Of a stretch of DNA of 64,000 nucleotides, positions 26,737 through 39,371 are shown one piece after another. Location: NCBI GenBank assembly GCA_034336665.1, contig CM067570.1:21409002-21473001 (forward strand), given 5' to 3'. The stretch's first letter is position 1. Each line of letters begins with the position of its first letter. A program made the translations under genes and the position numbers. Below the pieces are notes generated by a model. It did no database searches. It was not told the origin of the DNA and saw only the letters and a list, made by a program, of their open reading frames with translations. The DNA is from Luscinia megarhynchos (taxonomy: Eukaryota; Chordata; Aves; Passeriformes; Turdidae).

Positions 26737-28205
26737 ATGACTGAGTTTGACGATTGCAGTCACGGCACATCCAATATGTATCTGCCAGGGTGCGCCTATT
26801 ACGTCTCACCCTCAGATTTCTCGACGAAACCCTCTTTTTTGTCTCAATCGTCGTCCTGTCAAATGACTTTTCCTTATTCTTCTAATTTACCTCATGTTCA
26901 ACCTGTGCGCGAAGTGGCATTCAGGGAATACGGATTAGAGCGCAGCAAATGGCAGTATAGGGGCAGTTATGCTCCTTATTACTCAGCTGAAGAGGTGATG
27001 CACAGAGACTTTCTGCAGCCTGCGAACAGGAGGACGGAAATGTTGTTCAAAACGGACCCTGTCTGCGGCCACCACGGACCGTCTCCCGCCGCCTCCAACT
27101 TCTACAGCTCGGTGGGGAGGAACGGCATCCTGCCGCAAGGCTTCGACCAGTTTTACGAGACAGCCCCCGGACCCCCGTACCAGCAGCACTCCGAGAGCGA
27201 GGGAGACGCCGAGAAGGGCGACTTGAAAGCCCAGAACAGCACTTGTAGTAAAACACCTTCCAGCCAGGAGAAGAAAGTGACACCAGCAAACAGCGCCGAT
27301 TCCCCTTCTGGTGAGGCTGTTGCAGAGAAGAGCAACAGTTCAGGTAGGTATCAGTAGTAAATTGGGGGCAAGAGTACAAGGCCAACACTTTGTCAAGCCG
27401 CATTTTATGTGCAATTTTATAAGCATCCAAAGGATTTTATATATCCTATAAGATTTCCTTTACCGTTGTAAAGCGTGTTTACGATAGGAAACCAATTTAG
27501 GTGGGCTTAAGGTATTCTTGGAAGAGGATATTAATTGTTATTAAATTGTTGATTCATCGGGGGGAGATGGAGAGATTTCACAGGTAGTGCTCAGAGCTGC
27601 CTTCAGTTTAGAGCTTAAGATCCTAGTTTGTTTGGGGCGGGGGTGTGTGTGAGAGGAGTTTGAGAAACTTGGAATTTTTCCAGCCCATTTAAATATCTCT
27701 CTGTATTGCTCGAAGAGCTCTCTTTTAAGGAGAAGTTGGGAAATATTAGCTTTTTTTGCTAAGTCACCCGGAGATTATAAGCGTCAGGAATATTTTTTGA
27801 AGTGCTAGGGGGCTGCTTTCCAGGCAATGGGATATTATCAAAGTCTCTGATCAAATCCTAGCTGAGCATGTTCGTAGCAACAGCGTAAATCAGTTTCTTC
27901 TTTCTTGAATTTCAGCAATTCCCCAGCGATCAAGGAAAAAGAGGTGCCCCTATACCAAATATCAGATAAGAGAACTGGAACGGGAATTTTTCTTCAACGT
28001 GTACATAAACAAAGAGAAGAGACTGCAGCTGTCCAGAATGCTCAACCTCACTGACCGGCAAGTTAAAATCTGGTTCCAGAATCGAAGGATGAAAGAAAAG
28101 AAACTAAACAGAGATCGACTCCAATATTTCACAGGGAATCCCTTGTTTTTGAAAAAAAAAAAAAGAAAAAAAGAAAAAAAGAAAAAAGAAAATTTTAAAA
28201 AATGA
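26737..28205 (+). CDS. HOXD11: HOXD11 homeodomain transcription factor (2 exons, extended C-terminus as written)
   Basis: Group-11 HOX factor, with roles in forearm, kidney and sacral patterning in vertebrates. Exon 1 is 26737-27343 and exon 2 is 27916-28205, joined by a phase-1 intron (gtaggt donor, tttcag acceptor) that rebuilds [15 protein letters not shown]. The start gives [19 protein letters not shown], which resembles chicken HOXD11 as I recall it. The long glycine and alanine runs of mammalian HOXD11 are absent. The homeodomain (about 207-266) has [22 protein letters not shown] and [17 protein letters not shown]. The family ends at YFTGNPLF (residue 280). Here TTG follows instead of a TGA stop, because the T-run at 28146-28150 is one base longer than needed. 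The frame therefore adds 18 lysine-rich residues read from an A-rich tract and stops at 28203-28205. With one T fewer, the stop would fall at about 28149. Confidence 0.95.
27344..27915 (+). other. HOXD11: HOXD11 intron
   Basis: A 572-bp AT-rich intron with a GTAGGT donor and a TTTCAG acceptor. It contains several TTAAT/ATTA cores. No other feature is evident. Confidence 0.9.
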
Positions 28206-28295
28206 AAAAAAAAGAAAAAAAGAGGAAAAAAAAGGAAAAAATTAAAAAGAAAAAGAAAGCAAGAAAACAGGAAGAAAGAAGAAAAACAAAGAATA
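28151..28295. repeat. A-rich purine tract after the HOXD11 coding end
   Basis: About 145 bp, almost all purine on the plus strand (A-runs separated by single or double G). It begins right at the expected HOXD11 stop. It encodes the lysine-rich tail in the frame as written. Confidence 0.85.
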
Positions 28296-28749
28296 CATCG
28301 GTCTCTCTGACCTACCATCTGAATGCAAAAGTTAATTTGTTTACTTGACACATCCACCCTGCGGAACTCAAAGTTTCATTTTCATGTGCAACTCCCCACA
28401 CTGAATGGCCACTGGAGATTTCGGGGCTTGGCGGAGCAGATTCCTGATAAGGGGAAACTAGGGTAAATCCAACTGTCCACTCTCGGGTGTTTTTCGCCAA
28501 AGGTGCTTTTTTTTCCTCTCCCACAGTACCAGCAATGGACCTGCAGTGTGTCTGGTAGTTGTTGCTTACAATTCATTGAGTTCGGGGGGGGCTCTGTCGT
28601 TGCTTTTGAGCTAGGATAACACTTTCCTCCCTTTAAGTGAATGCGGTTTATTTAAGAGATGGTAAATGTACGCTCGCTATATATAAAGTATATATATATA
28701 TATGTTTCTATTGTCATCCAAAAGCATGGGCCACTGTCTTTTTCATGTG

Positions 28750-28755
28750 AATAAA
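28750..28755 (+). other. HOXD11: HOXD11 poly(A) signal candidate
   Basis: AATAAA about 545 bp after the coding end, following a TATATA stretch and preceding TGGTTT sequence. It is a plausible 3' end of HOXD11 mRNA. Confidence 0.5.
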
Positions 28756-29188
28756 TGGTTTCTAGTAAAGTTAAGGTTATAACTTCCGTGCACTGTATGG
28801 ATTTCCATCTCCGAAGGATCCTAGCGTTTTGCGGGTTAGAGCCAAGTTCAGTTAAATAATAACGCGAGGAAGCCTAGTGGGGTTATTTTAAAAGCATTTT
28901 AATTAAGTAATAGCTCAGATGCCTAGTGCTCCCTTTGTAGGTATGCGTACCTTCCCCGCTCGCTGTGAGACAGAGCCAACATGGCTGTCTGCAGACCATC
29001 ACTTCTGATGGTGCTACCATTACTATAAACAACGAAAAAGGCTTTTCGTTTAGCTGGTCATTCTCCAAATAAGCTCAGAATCCCCGACGTCAATGACTGT
29101 TTACTTGTTAGTGAAGAGCAAGGCAGAAAGACCGAGGGCTCCGAGCGAGTGAGACAAGAGGGAGCTATAAACAATTGGCACTAGTTGG

Positions 29189-29271
29189 GAAAAAAAAAAA
29201 AAAAAAAAAAAAGAAAAAAGAAGGGGAAAAAGGAAAAAAAAAAAAAAAAAGAAATGGAAGAAAAAAAAAAC
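29189..29271. repeat. A-rich purine simple repeat
   Basis: Long A-runs with G interruptions on the plus strand, about 83 bp. Low-complexity sequence. Confidence 0.85.
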
Positions 29272-30682
29272 CAAACCGAAACCACCCCCAACACTTTCGG
29301 GAGCAGAGGGGTGGTTCTCTGAAATGTGACTGCGGGCAGGGCGAGCGCAGCGCGGCGCGGCGGGAGCTGAGCTGAGCTGAGCGCGCTGCGGCCGCGGCGG
29401 GGCCCGCCGGGGGCCGGCACCCGGAGGAGATCCGCTCCGCTCCTCGCCGCTTTATCTTGCGTGACCTGGCTGGGCTGTTTACAAAACCTTGAACTGTCTA
29501 GACAACACCATAAAACCCGAGGTTCTAAACAGCTTAATTGGGTTATATTATACACCTTCTGGTGGGCGAAAAAGAGATTTCCGCAATGTGCAATAAAGGC
29601 GACGAGTGAGAAAAGAATTTGCCTTTTTTGAATAGGACGAGGTGGCTCTCGCTACGCTCGCAGGCAGGGAAGGCAAAAGTGCCAACTAAGTCAGGAAAAG
29701 ACTGAGAATTCAAAAAATAGAGAAATAGAAGAGGAGGGAGGCATGACTAAAAAAAATTTTTTTAAAACACTTTAGCAAGAAAAACATAAGTGTATGCCTT
29801 TGAACTTCCAAAATGTCAAGGTCATCACCTTTAACCTTTCTGAATAATTAGGCGCCTTAAGGTTCCTCTGTTATTTTCAACCACCACCCACTCTCTCTCT
29901 GTCTCACTCTCTCCCTCCCTCCCTCGCTCTCTCTCACACACACGCACAGCCACACACACACATTTTACCGCATAGCTGGCCATATTAGCAAATGCATCAT
30001 AACGCAAAGAAAATCCCGGCTGGGTCGAAGTGAGCTCTCGGCGTCGTGCACTGAGCGTGCCCTGCTCCAGTCCCTGCCAGCTGGAGCACAAGAGGCTCCT
30101 CACTTCCCTCTCTTTCTCTTCCGCGCCCTGGAAATTAGACCCAAAAATATTTTTCCTTTTTGTCTTTTTTTTTTTTTTTAATCTTTCCCCCCACCCCGCT
30201 TTAGTTCATAAGAAAAAGAGGAGTTTGCTTAGAAAAGCATTTAAAACAAAAAGGTTGGAAATGTCTCTAATGTTGGGAGAAAGACGATGTTTCTATGCGG
30301 TTTCTCCACAAAGCCCATTAATTAAAAATGCGCGAACTCGGGGGAATTCCTCACGGCATTTTGCCTGACCTTATAGCAAAATTCTCGCGTGTCTCCCGAT
30401 CCTTAATCCACAGGGTGAGAACGACTCGTTAGGTTTTCTGTTCCCTGCAGTGCTTTTACAGCCTATCTCAGCGTATTAATACGCCTTCAAAATGCCGAAA
30501 CACCGCAACAGCGGGCCGCGGAAACCGAAACACCGCGGCACTAATCTTACATAAACGCTCAATGATAGCGGTGTTAAGTTTCTATTTAAAAAGAAAAAGG
30601 AAGAAACCCATGGCTGAGAGCAAACTGAGCTGAGGAGAAAGACCCGGAGAGGAGAAAATTCGCGGTGTCTGGCGGGCAGCGG

Positions 30683-30696
30683 CCACAGGAGGGCGC
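30683..30696 (+). promoter_or_regulatory. CTCF-like motif, plus orientation (weaker)
   Basis: CCACAGGAGGGCGC departs from the CTCF core at one strong position (G where A is preferred). It lies between HOXD11 and HOXD10. A weaker match in the opposite orientation lies about 25 bp downstream (GCACCAGAGGCTGC on the minus strand). Confidence 0.35.
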
Positions 30697-33678
30697 GCCC
30701 AGGCGCTGCAATGCCGCAGCCTCTGGTGCTCCACTCTCTTTTCCCCCTAATAATAATTCCGCTGCTAATAAAATATCTAATATATAAGTAACGATAAGAT
30801 TTCAGGGCCTTCCAAATGAGAAAATAAAGCATCAAAAAGATTTATTAAACAAATAACCCATAACCGTGACGTGCTGGAGAAATATGCCACTTTAAAAGAA
30901 TTTTTTTTTGGTCGTAATCTTTTATAATGCATCCGAGCTTTAAAAAAATCCCATAATTTTAAGAAAGGGAAAAAAAATCAAACCCCAAAGATATTCAGAA
31001 TTCGTTCCCCAGAACGAAAATCTATCTACTTCTTTAAGGATAGCCTCAATGCGAGTGGAACAAAAGTAATATAAAAAACATGCCTTTCCACAATTTATCT
31101 TTGATTCTTACCCGAGAATTTTCTTAAATAAACCTCTAGGTACAGAAAACATAATGTTAAAAACGTATTTTATTTAAAGGCGAGATTAACATTAGCTCCT
31201 GAGAGTGCTTACCTTTTAAAAGAAAGACAGAGAGACTAAAGAGAAAAGGAGATATTTTTAATATCCTAACGTCACCTTGCCAAGGCATCACTGAATGAAG
31301 TCCCTCTCTTTAAAAGTGCTATAGGAGATCTATTAAAATGAAAGTAGAGCTTACAGAATTAAAGTGACTCTTGTGAAATTTTTGGGCGTTCTCCAATAAC
31401 CGAGCATGTTCTGTCTTTCTGAGATTTTTTAAAATTTTGCTTTATTTTTTTTTTCCTTCCAGTGTGCACTTTTGGTCAGAACCTGGGGAAAGAAAGGGTT
31501 TCGCTGCTGTCTGCTTATTTGCAGAATTCATCGAAATCTATTTCATGTTGGCTTAGCATTATTCTTCATTTTTTAAAGCCTAGTTTCTTGCGAACGCATT
31601 TGTTGGCACCTCGTCTGCTGGATTGTTTGTGCGGTTTATTTTTCTTTTTTTTCTTTCCTTTTTTTTTTTTTTTTTTTAAGAAGTTCATTGTTAACACTTT
31701 CCTAGAAATAGCCTTTCCTTCGGTAATAAAACGGCATTGTACAATCCAAAATCCTTGGGATCCCGGACGCCAGAGGTAGCCCTTGCAGGCAGAGCCGTAT
31801 CCCGGAGGAAAATGTGGATATTCACTTTCCTAGGGGAAAATGTTTAGCGAAGATTTTGTGTGTGTTTATCTTGGCGTGAGAGGGCTCCTTGCGAGAGCCC
31901 ACACTAACCCCGAGCCCATTAGGCTTCATTCGAGGTGCTTTAGCCCCTCGCAATTACAGTGAGGCCGAACTCAGAGAATGTGAACGGGTGATGGGAACCA
32001 GAGTGCGCTGTTAATTTTGGAAAATTGTATCTATACACCAGAACATGGACATGCCGCTTTCTTCTCTCTTTTTTTTTTTTTTTTTTTTTGAACCATTGTG
32101 TAAATGTGATGATTCTGTGCGAGCCTGTAACCTCTTCTATTTTTCCTTTTTACCCCTTTCTCAGTTAACTTCCTCTAGATAGAAAAGATTGTGAGCTATT
32201 TCCAAATGTCTTTGGGCTTGTCCTTCTAGTAGAACGAAAAGGGCATTTGTTTATTTTCTGATTAAAATATAAATGCTGCAGGAAGATGCCGAAAGATAAA
32301 TGTGCAGCACAAATACCGAGGCTGAAGGCTGCCAATATACACGCCAAAAACTCATCACACTCAGGTACTTTTGTGTCCACAGAAATATGGAAATACAATA
32401 GGAGAAGGGCTGTGGCTTAGGGCGAAGCTGAGCGTACGGTCAGTGCTACTGTGTGATACTTACGCTCAGAAATAAGACCTTGGAAGAAAAGAACAGCGTG
32501 CTATTTTGTTTATTTTATAGGCTTTCATATTTAGGAAAAATCGTAATGCCATCAGTATGCCGTCTCTGTCCCTTAACCTCGGACAAAAAAAATCTAGAGA
32601 ATCTGAGCCCTCAGCCCAGACGCCGACTCTCTCTATGAAAATACGGCACATAGAAATCTGGGCAACGTGACAGTTACTTTAATAAAAGAAGAAAGGGCAC
32701 AATATCGTAGCCAATTTTTTTTTTCTTAAATAAAATTTTTTACACTGTCTCTGCAATATAACAGCATGGCAGAAAATATACAGTCCGCGCATTTAAGGAC
32801 ACCCTAAATAAATTGGAGAAATCAAGTAAATCAAAGGAAATTTACTAAAAGCTTCCTGGGTTCCAGCCTATTTTAAAAATAAGACATTTCTCGCAATACA
32901 TTTGTTACTGAAGGCATCTGCAAAATATCTAGCTTCTTTCGTACCCCTCTCCCATCCCCCTCACATAATGAGACACAAACACAGCAAATTGCAACTATGA
33001 GAATGCTCGGCACAGCCGAGACAAAAACATAATCATATCACCAGTAATAAGGTTCAGGGAGATAAGGCAGTGAAAATTAAGCCCTGCTGCCACGTCTGGT
33101 AACCTCCAGTTTTTAGCCCTGACATTTGCTAGAGGAGAAAACTGTAATGTCCACCTATGCTTTATTACAAACAGTAATTTACATCTGCATGGACCCATTG
33201 GTTGGGGCATTTTTTCACCCTCGTTCGGAAAAATATGGGGCTCTGAGAGCAAAACCTTTATATTAATGTAGATTGTATATCTCATTTATTGCACAATATT
33301 GATTTATTTATTAATGTTAATTACTTTATTCCATTTTAATATGATTTAAAACAATAGTGACATTAAATGCCCAGAGCCTAAGTCCCCAGTTCCCCAATGG
33401 CTCTCGCATGTTTATTCAACTTCTATTTACATCAAACTTAAACTTTCTACTGTTCATTTTCAATAAAAAATTGCTGCCCGTTTTTAAACCCCTCATGATT
33501 TACCGTGAGCGAAGGGTCTTATGAAGCCGTTTGCCAGTCCTGAACGCAATATTTAAATTATTATAATCACAACAGTCATCTGAGTTTCCGTGTAGTGACA
33601 TGCATGAAATTAATATTTTCAATTACAAAAAATCAAAGAGCCCTCATGTCTAATCAGGCGCCCAGAATTCAGCTCCTC

Positions 33679-33716
<38 letters not shown>

Positions 33717-33720
33717 GCAG
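33679..33720. repeat. (CAG)14 triplet repeat, non-coding
   Basis: Fourteen CAG-type triplets with one CAA interruption, between HOXD11 and HOXD10. It is not within any supported exon. Confidence 0.9.
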
Positions 33721-35570
33721 CGAGGCCGGCGTGGAAAGCAGCTCAGCATTTGCTTATTGTTTTAACTTTGCTGTTGGGCGAAACCGGCCGCAAACCTCTG
33801 GGCTGATACTTTCAGCTGGGATATTTCTGGGACCCCTTTTCTTACAGTGTAAATAAAGATTATGAAAGAACCATTTGATGGGCATAAAATTCCTGATTAG
33901 ATTTAATAGTCAAGCCTTAAACTGCGTCAAGAAAAATAGTATTTTGTTTCTTTAAACTCTGTGGGTTGTCCAGGCTGTTGTTGAAGAGGAGGAAATTGCT
34001 AGAAGGCGAGGGGGGGGACGCGGCGCTCCGAGGGAGCGTCGTGGGCTCCGGCGCGGCTTCTTCCCCGGCGCAGGCGAGTGTTAGCCATGGCTCTGATCAT
34101 GATCTTACGCGGCCACCGCGCCGCAGCGCCCGCCGCTCGGCTCAGCCCCGGCGCCGGCCAAGCGTGCCCGGGGAGGGCAGCGGCTGCGCCGGGCGCAGCG
34201 GACGCTGCCGAAAGAGCCTGCGAGCGCCGAATATTACCAAGGTAATATTTAAACTCTCCGGCAACCCAGGAGCTGGAGGCTGCAGCTATAAAAGACACTG
34301 GCTCTTAACCTGACAATGATGTTGTATTTGAACAGCTGCGATAAGGTTTTAAAAGGTCTGTCTCATTGCCACCGCGAAATTTTAAATAGGCTTATTGTTT
34401 CCAGCAGTCTAAAGTGTACGGTAAAGTACAAAAACATCCAAATGCCAGGAAACAGAGGAAAATTCAAATCCACGCTGGTGGAAAACGCATGTTTGTCAGT
34501 GTGCGAAAGGCGCATTTAAATTTTTTAAAAATCCTTTCACGTGCTGCCTGCTCTTGGGGATCTGAAAGGGTGTTTTGATTGTAGAAAGGCCCAAAATAAA
34601 CAGGCGAATGAGTCCCAAACAAAAATTATCAACAAGTTCACTTTGTGTGGATGAGGGTCCTTGACAACATTAGTCCCACATAAGAAATACTCCAGTTGAA
34701 AATAAAAAAAAAAAAAAAAAAGGAAAAAGGAAAAAAAAAGGAAGAGAGAGAAAAGAAAGTAAAACGATAAAGAGTAATAAACAGTTTCTACCTCCGCTAT
34801 TTAAAACGTAGTAGCTGCGGGTGCAAATACGGGTAAGGAGTGGGAGGAAAAACAATAAAACACGTTTAAAATGTTGGGACGGAAAACTGTGATCTGCCAT
34901 GTAGACAGTTACTGTTGCCTTCTGTTGGTAGCTTCCTTTGCTGTTTGTTTGTTTTATAATACAGATGCATTTATCATTCTGATTAAAAAAAAAAAGACCA
35001 AAAAAGTTGCTTAAAGGAGTTAAAGGAGTTGCAGTGAGGATATGATTTTCTGAGGATATGAGTTTCATTTTTCATGAGAAATACTGCAGAAGGAGAAATT
35101 ACCCTTTTGATGCTTTCGCTTTGCAGGGCAAGTGAAAAACCCCACTTTTTTTTTTTTTTTTTTTTTTCCCCTCCCCTTCCCCAGGCGGTCGAGAGAGAGC
35201 ATTGTAAAATAATTTTAGGAATGTGGCTTCCCTATAAAATTCGAGTTATGACAAAAGTCCACCTTTTAATATTTGACGATTTGTGTTAAAACAAAAATTG
35301 ACCTTCTCGGTTAGCAGCTAGGAAAAAAATCAATAGTATAATTTTCAATAATTCATAACGCGAACGCCATTATGCTAAATCTTAACTATTAATCTTATCC
35401 TTTACAAAGTCTCGATTGATTTGTTAATAAAATATCTTCCCGTGCGCGGCAACAGAGGGTATAACTCTTGAAAAAGCTTCAGAAGCAAGAAAATTACCGA
35501 GTAGCCCGAGAATGTAGATGAGGGTTTTATTGATCGCCCCTGATTCTCCTTAATACGCATTAATAAATCC
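33721..35570. other. Right part of the HOXD11-HOXD10 interval
   Basis: Non-coding. GC-rich block at about 34010-34220; A-rich purine tract at about 34700-34760; T-run at about 35146-35167; otherwise AT-rich. No gene seen. Confidence 0.4.
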
Positions 35571-35926
35571 CGCAACCTTTTGTCCCCGCGCCCGCCGGCG
35601 GCGGGGCCGGCGCGGGAGCCATGGCGGGCGCGGCGGCGCGCGGGGGCCGCGCGGGCGGGGGCGCGCGGGCGGGCCGGTGCCGCAGCGCGGGCGCGGTGCG
35701 CTGCCGGCGCGGCGGCGCAGGGGCGCTGTTGACCGCGGCGGGGCGCGGCGGGGCGGCGCGGCGGGGCGCGTCAGCGGCGGGGCGGCGGCGCGCGGGGCGG
35801 CGGGCGCTGCCATTGGCCCGCCTGTCATGTGGTCGCGCGGAGGCATCCGCAATTACACGGGAATGTTTTCCTAGAGATGTCAGCCTACAAAGGACACAAT
35901 CTCTCTTCCTCAAATTCCGCCCCAAA
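35571..35926 (+). promoter_or_regulatory. HOXD10: HOXD10 promoter CpG island and 5' UTR
   Basis: About 240 bp of extremely CpG-rich sequence, then an inverted CCAAT box in CATTGGC (35811-35817) and, 7 bp on, TCATGTG (35825-35831). These lie about 100 bp above the HOXD10 start. The pair resembles NF-Y and USF sites. The open frame that runs into HOXD10 from 35621 reflects the lack of stops in GC-rich DNA. Confidence 0.55.
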
Positions 35927-38356
35927 ATGTCCTTTCCCAACAGCTCTCCTGCCGCTAATACTTTTTTAGTAGATTCTCTCATCAGTGCGTGCAGGAGTGA
36001 CAGTTTCTACTCCAACAGCGCCAGCATGTATATGCCACCTAGCACAGACATTGGGACGTATGGGATGCAAACCTGTGGACTCCTTCCGTCTCTGGCTAAG
36101 AGAGAAGTTAATCACCAAAATATGGGTATGAATGTACATCCTTATATACCTCAAGTAGACACTTGGACAGACCCGAACAGATCTTGTCGAATAGAGCAAC
36201 CTGTTACACAGCAGGTCCCCACTTGTTCCTTCACTACAAATATTAAAGAAGAAAGCAATTGCTGCATGTATTCCGATAAGAGATCCAAACTCATTTCTGC
36301 AGACGTCCCTTCCTACCAGAGGCTGGTGTCTGAATCATGTCCCATTGAGAACCCCGAGGTTCCTGTCCCAGGATATTTTAGACTGAGCCAGACCTACGCC
36401 ACTGGGAAAACCCAAGAGTACAATAATAGCCCTGAAACGAGTTCAACTGTAATGTTACAGTTAAACCCTCGCGGCAGCTCCAAACCGCAGATATCTGCTC
36501 AACTTCAGCTGGAAAAGAAAATGAATGAAAACCCGAACAACCAAGACAGCACCGCTAAAGTCTCTCAAGTGGAAAGTCCCGAGCCCAAGTCCACGTTGCA
36601 AGAGGAGCGGAGCTGTCTGCCCGAAGGCTCCGTGTCCAGCCCAGAAGTCCAGGAGAAGGAGAGTAAAGGTCTGTATTACCGAGTTTAAGCCGTGCCGTGG
36701 TGTAACTCCAACACGCCAGCACCATAAAGCACGCTCGAATATACTAACGAGCATCACAGCCATCACATTTAATGCTAAGGAGTATCGGGCTGCAGGTGCT
36801 GTCTCTCTGAAGATTTTGGCAGGCAAAAATGCTACACAAAATGGTCCAAAGATTTTCCGTAGAGATCTGCCTTTCCCGTGCGCGCAGACAGCCTCTGTGA
36901 TGCGGGGAATATAGCCGTGTGCTCCGTAATGCGCTGCAGCAGCCAAAAGCAGCCCCATACCTCTAAAAAAAAGCAGGTCTGGAGGTTGTAAAATACGAGC
37001 AGCTCAACTTTTCTCTCGTAGTATTTCGCTGCTTTTTTTTTTTTTTTTTTTTTTTTCCACTGAGCCTTACTGCGGTTTGATTGCATTTAAAGTTAATTAC
37101 GATCCTCTTAAAATAGGTGAGGAATAGGTGCTAGCAGGCTGGGTAAAGTTGGAAAGAAATGCACAATGAAAGCAGCAGCCCGCTATCTGCCTGGTCCAAG
37201 GGTGGAATATTTCAATGTGGTGCTTTAGATAACCTTGGGTAGGTCTCCAAAAGTGCACCAGTATTTTGAAATGCTTTTAAAAGCTGAAAGTGGTGGCTCT
37301 CTGATTTTATTTTCCCTTTTAAAGTGCATTATCGCCATTCTTTCGAACGGCGTGTATCGAAGAATCCGAAAACGAGAAATTTTCTGCTAACAAAATGTAC
37401 TTTGCAACCTCTAGGTCGATTTTTACCCTCTGTGTGCATTGAGAATTTCTTTATCTGAATTATATTTAGTAGTTCAGGTCTAATTTCATGTGGGGTAGAT
37501 TTCTTTCTGGTGGGGAAAAGAAAACCTAAAAGGAGAATGCAAAAAAAAATACAAAAAAAAATCCAAGTCAGGGGGGGTCGTAATTTCTTGTATATAATTT
37601 TGTCTGGGAAATGTCTATATATCTGTTTATAGGTGTGCTTGCGTGTTTCAGCTGATGTTTGTGGGGATGCTGCTTCAAAACACAATGCGAGATTATTTTG
37701 TAATTGGAATATTTCCGTGGCAATTGTCGTGGGAGCCCGAGTCGGCCATGGCGAGGCTAGACCCGCTAAGATGTGTCCATGGGGCGGATGGCAGGTTAAA
37801 TATTGTTGAAATGCTAAACGCCGGCCGAAAACTTGAGAGAGCCTTGCTGGCAGGAGCAGGAGAGCGGGGTGGCCGCAGGGCAGGGCGCCGTGCTGGGGAC
37901 AGGCGAGCCCAGCCTGGCAGCAGGTCCCCTCTCTGAGCCCACACCTCGCCCGAGCGGTGCTTAATGCCCACTTCCACCATATCTGCCAGACACTGCAGAG
38001 GAGGGGTCATGGCCAAGGGTACACTCTAACAGTCTGAGGTATTTTTGATTTTTTTTTCTTCTTCTTTGATTTTGATAGAGGAAATCAAGTCTGATACTCC
38101 AACAAGCAATTGGCTAACTGCAAAGAGTGGCAGAAAGAAGAGGTGTCCTTATACTAAACACCAAACACTGGAATTAGAGAAAGAGTTCTTATTCAATATG
38201 TATCTCACTCGAGAGCGCCGTCTAGAGATCAGTAAGAGCGTAAACCTCACTGACAGGCAGGTCAAGATTTGGTTTCAAAACCGCAGAATGAAGCTCAAGA
38301 AGATGAGCAGGGAGAACCGAATCCGGGAACTGACCGCTAATCTGACCTTCTCTTAA
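35927..38356 (+). CDS. HOXD10: HOXD10 homeodomain transcription factor (2 exons)
   Basis: Group-10 HOX factor for hindlimb, lumbar and motor-neuron patterning in vertebrates. Exon 1 is 35927-36668 and exon 2 is 38079-38356, joined by a phase-1 intron of 1410 bp that rebuilds [16 protein letters not shown]. The total is 339 residues, against 340 in human. The start gives [20 protein letters not shown], conserved almost completely, as is the [19 protein letters not shown] block. The tryptophan motif SNWLTAKSG lies just before the homeodomain (about 264-323), which has [21 protein letters not shown] and [16 protein letters not shown]. The end is ELTANLTFS. Frame intact and highly conserved. Confidence 0.97.
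36669..38078 (+). other. HOXD10: HOXD10 intron
   Basis: A 1410-bp intron, the largest HOX intron in the window (gtctgt donor, T-rich tract then gatag acceptor). It contains a T-run (about 37031-37056), AT-rich sequence and a short GC-rich segment (about 37820-37960). A separate transcript start inside it cannot be excluded. Confidence 0.85.
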
Positions 38357-38958
38357 ACCCTAACCCCGGGGGGGGGCACCAGTGAGGAATGGGCACAGCA
38401 CCACCACTTGATAAAGGCAGGAGAGACTCTGGCAAAACCCGGCATTTTCCAGTTTTGTTTTGTTTTGTTTTGTTTTCTGATAGAATGTGACTCTTCGTCC
38501 TTCTTTTAGCGCTGCAAGTGAATATGTATTACTATGATGAGTATATATAAAACCTAGCACGTGTAATTTATTTTTGTTCTCATCGTAATGCAGGGTAACT
38601 ATTATTGAATATTATCATTTGGTCTTAACTTATTGGAACTGTCGAACATCCAAGCAATGTGACTTTTTCATGTTTTTACTAACAAAATGGTATTTATGTG
38701 GGGCTGTTACACGGGCCATAACATTTTGAGTACATTCAATACTTTCAGAAAAAGAGTGGGGGGAAACTGTGGGGGCGGGGGGAAAGAGAAGCACATTATA
38801 ATGTAACTATCCTCTCAAATGAACTTAGAGATTGTCCTTCGTAAAATGGAATATCTCCTTCTCCATTGTAGACATTTCCTTGTGGTGCATATGTGGAATA
38901 GTAGTCGTTCAGCAGCAAATTGTCCTTCTTGTGCATGTTCTGTTTGCATGTATAATGC

Positions 38959-38964
38959 AATAAA
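38959..38964 (+). other. HOXD10: HOXD10 poly(A) signal candidate
   Basis: AATAAA about 600 bp after the HOXD10 stop, followed by GT/T-rich sequence. Confidence 0.5.
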
Positions 38965-39294
38965 CTCTGTAAACTACTGCGGTTCCTTTGGTTTTCTGCA
39001 AATGTTTAAAGCACGGATGCAGGTTGGTCTCCTGATCTTTCTCCATCAGTAACTTTTTGGACTGGTGTACCTTTTGTACCATATTCTGGTCTTTGTGTGT
39101 GCCTGGCATTCTTTCTTTTTTTTCCTCCATTTTTTTCCCCTTGCTTTTTTTTTTTTTTTTTTTTTTTCCTAAGGGGTGGGGTGGAGACTGGGCCGGGAAA
39201 TGATGTAAACCTAATTAATTTATAAATGTCTCTGTAAACAACTGATTAATTGATAAAATGTTGTGTGATGTTCGCAGTCTGACAAAGTGAATGC

Positions 39295-39371
39295 AAAAAA
39301 AAAAAAAAAACAAACAAAAAAAAAGAAAGAAAAGTAAAGAAAAAAAGGAACTGATTTAAAAAAAAAAGGAA
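39295..39371. repeat. A-rich simple repeat
   Basis: Runs of A with sparse G and C interruptions, downstream of HOXD10. Low-complexity sequence. Confidence 0.8.

Larger units (their letters stand above)
28756..33678. other. Left part of the HOXD11-HOXD10 interval
   Basis: Non-coding. A-rich tract at 29189-29271; GC-rich block at about 29330-29450; CT-rich and CACA simple sequence at about 29885-29960; T-runs near 30165, 31655 and 32070. About 33241-33660 is AT-rich with dense TTATT/TTAAT/ATTA words and looks like a regulatory element. No coding exon seen. Confidence 0.45.

Noticed and set aside
35621..35926. In-frame upstream extension of HOXD10
   Set aside because: It is open only because the CpG island lacks stops. 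[11 protein letters not shown] is the conserved start.
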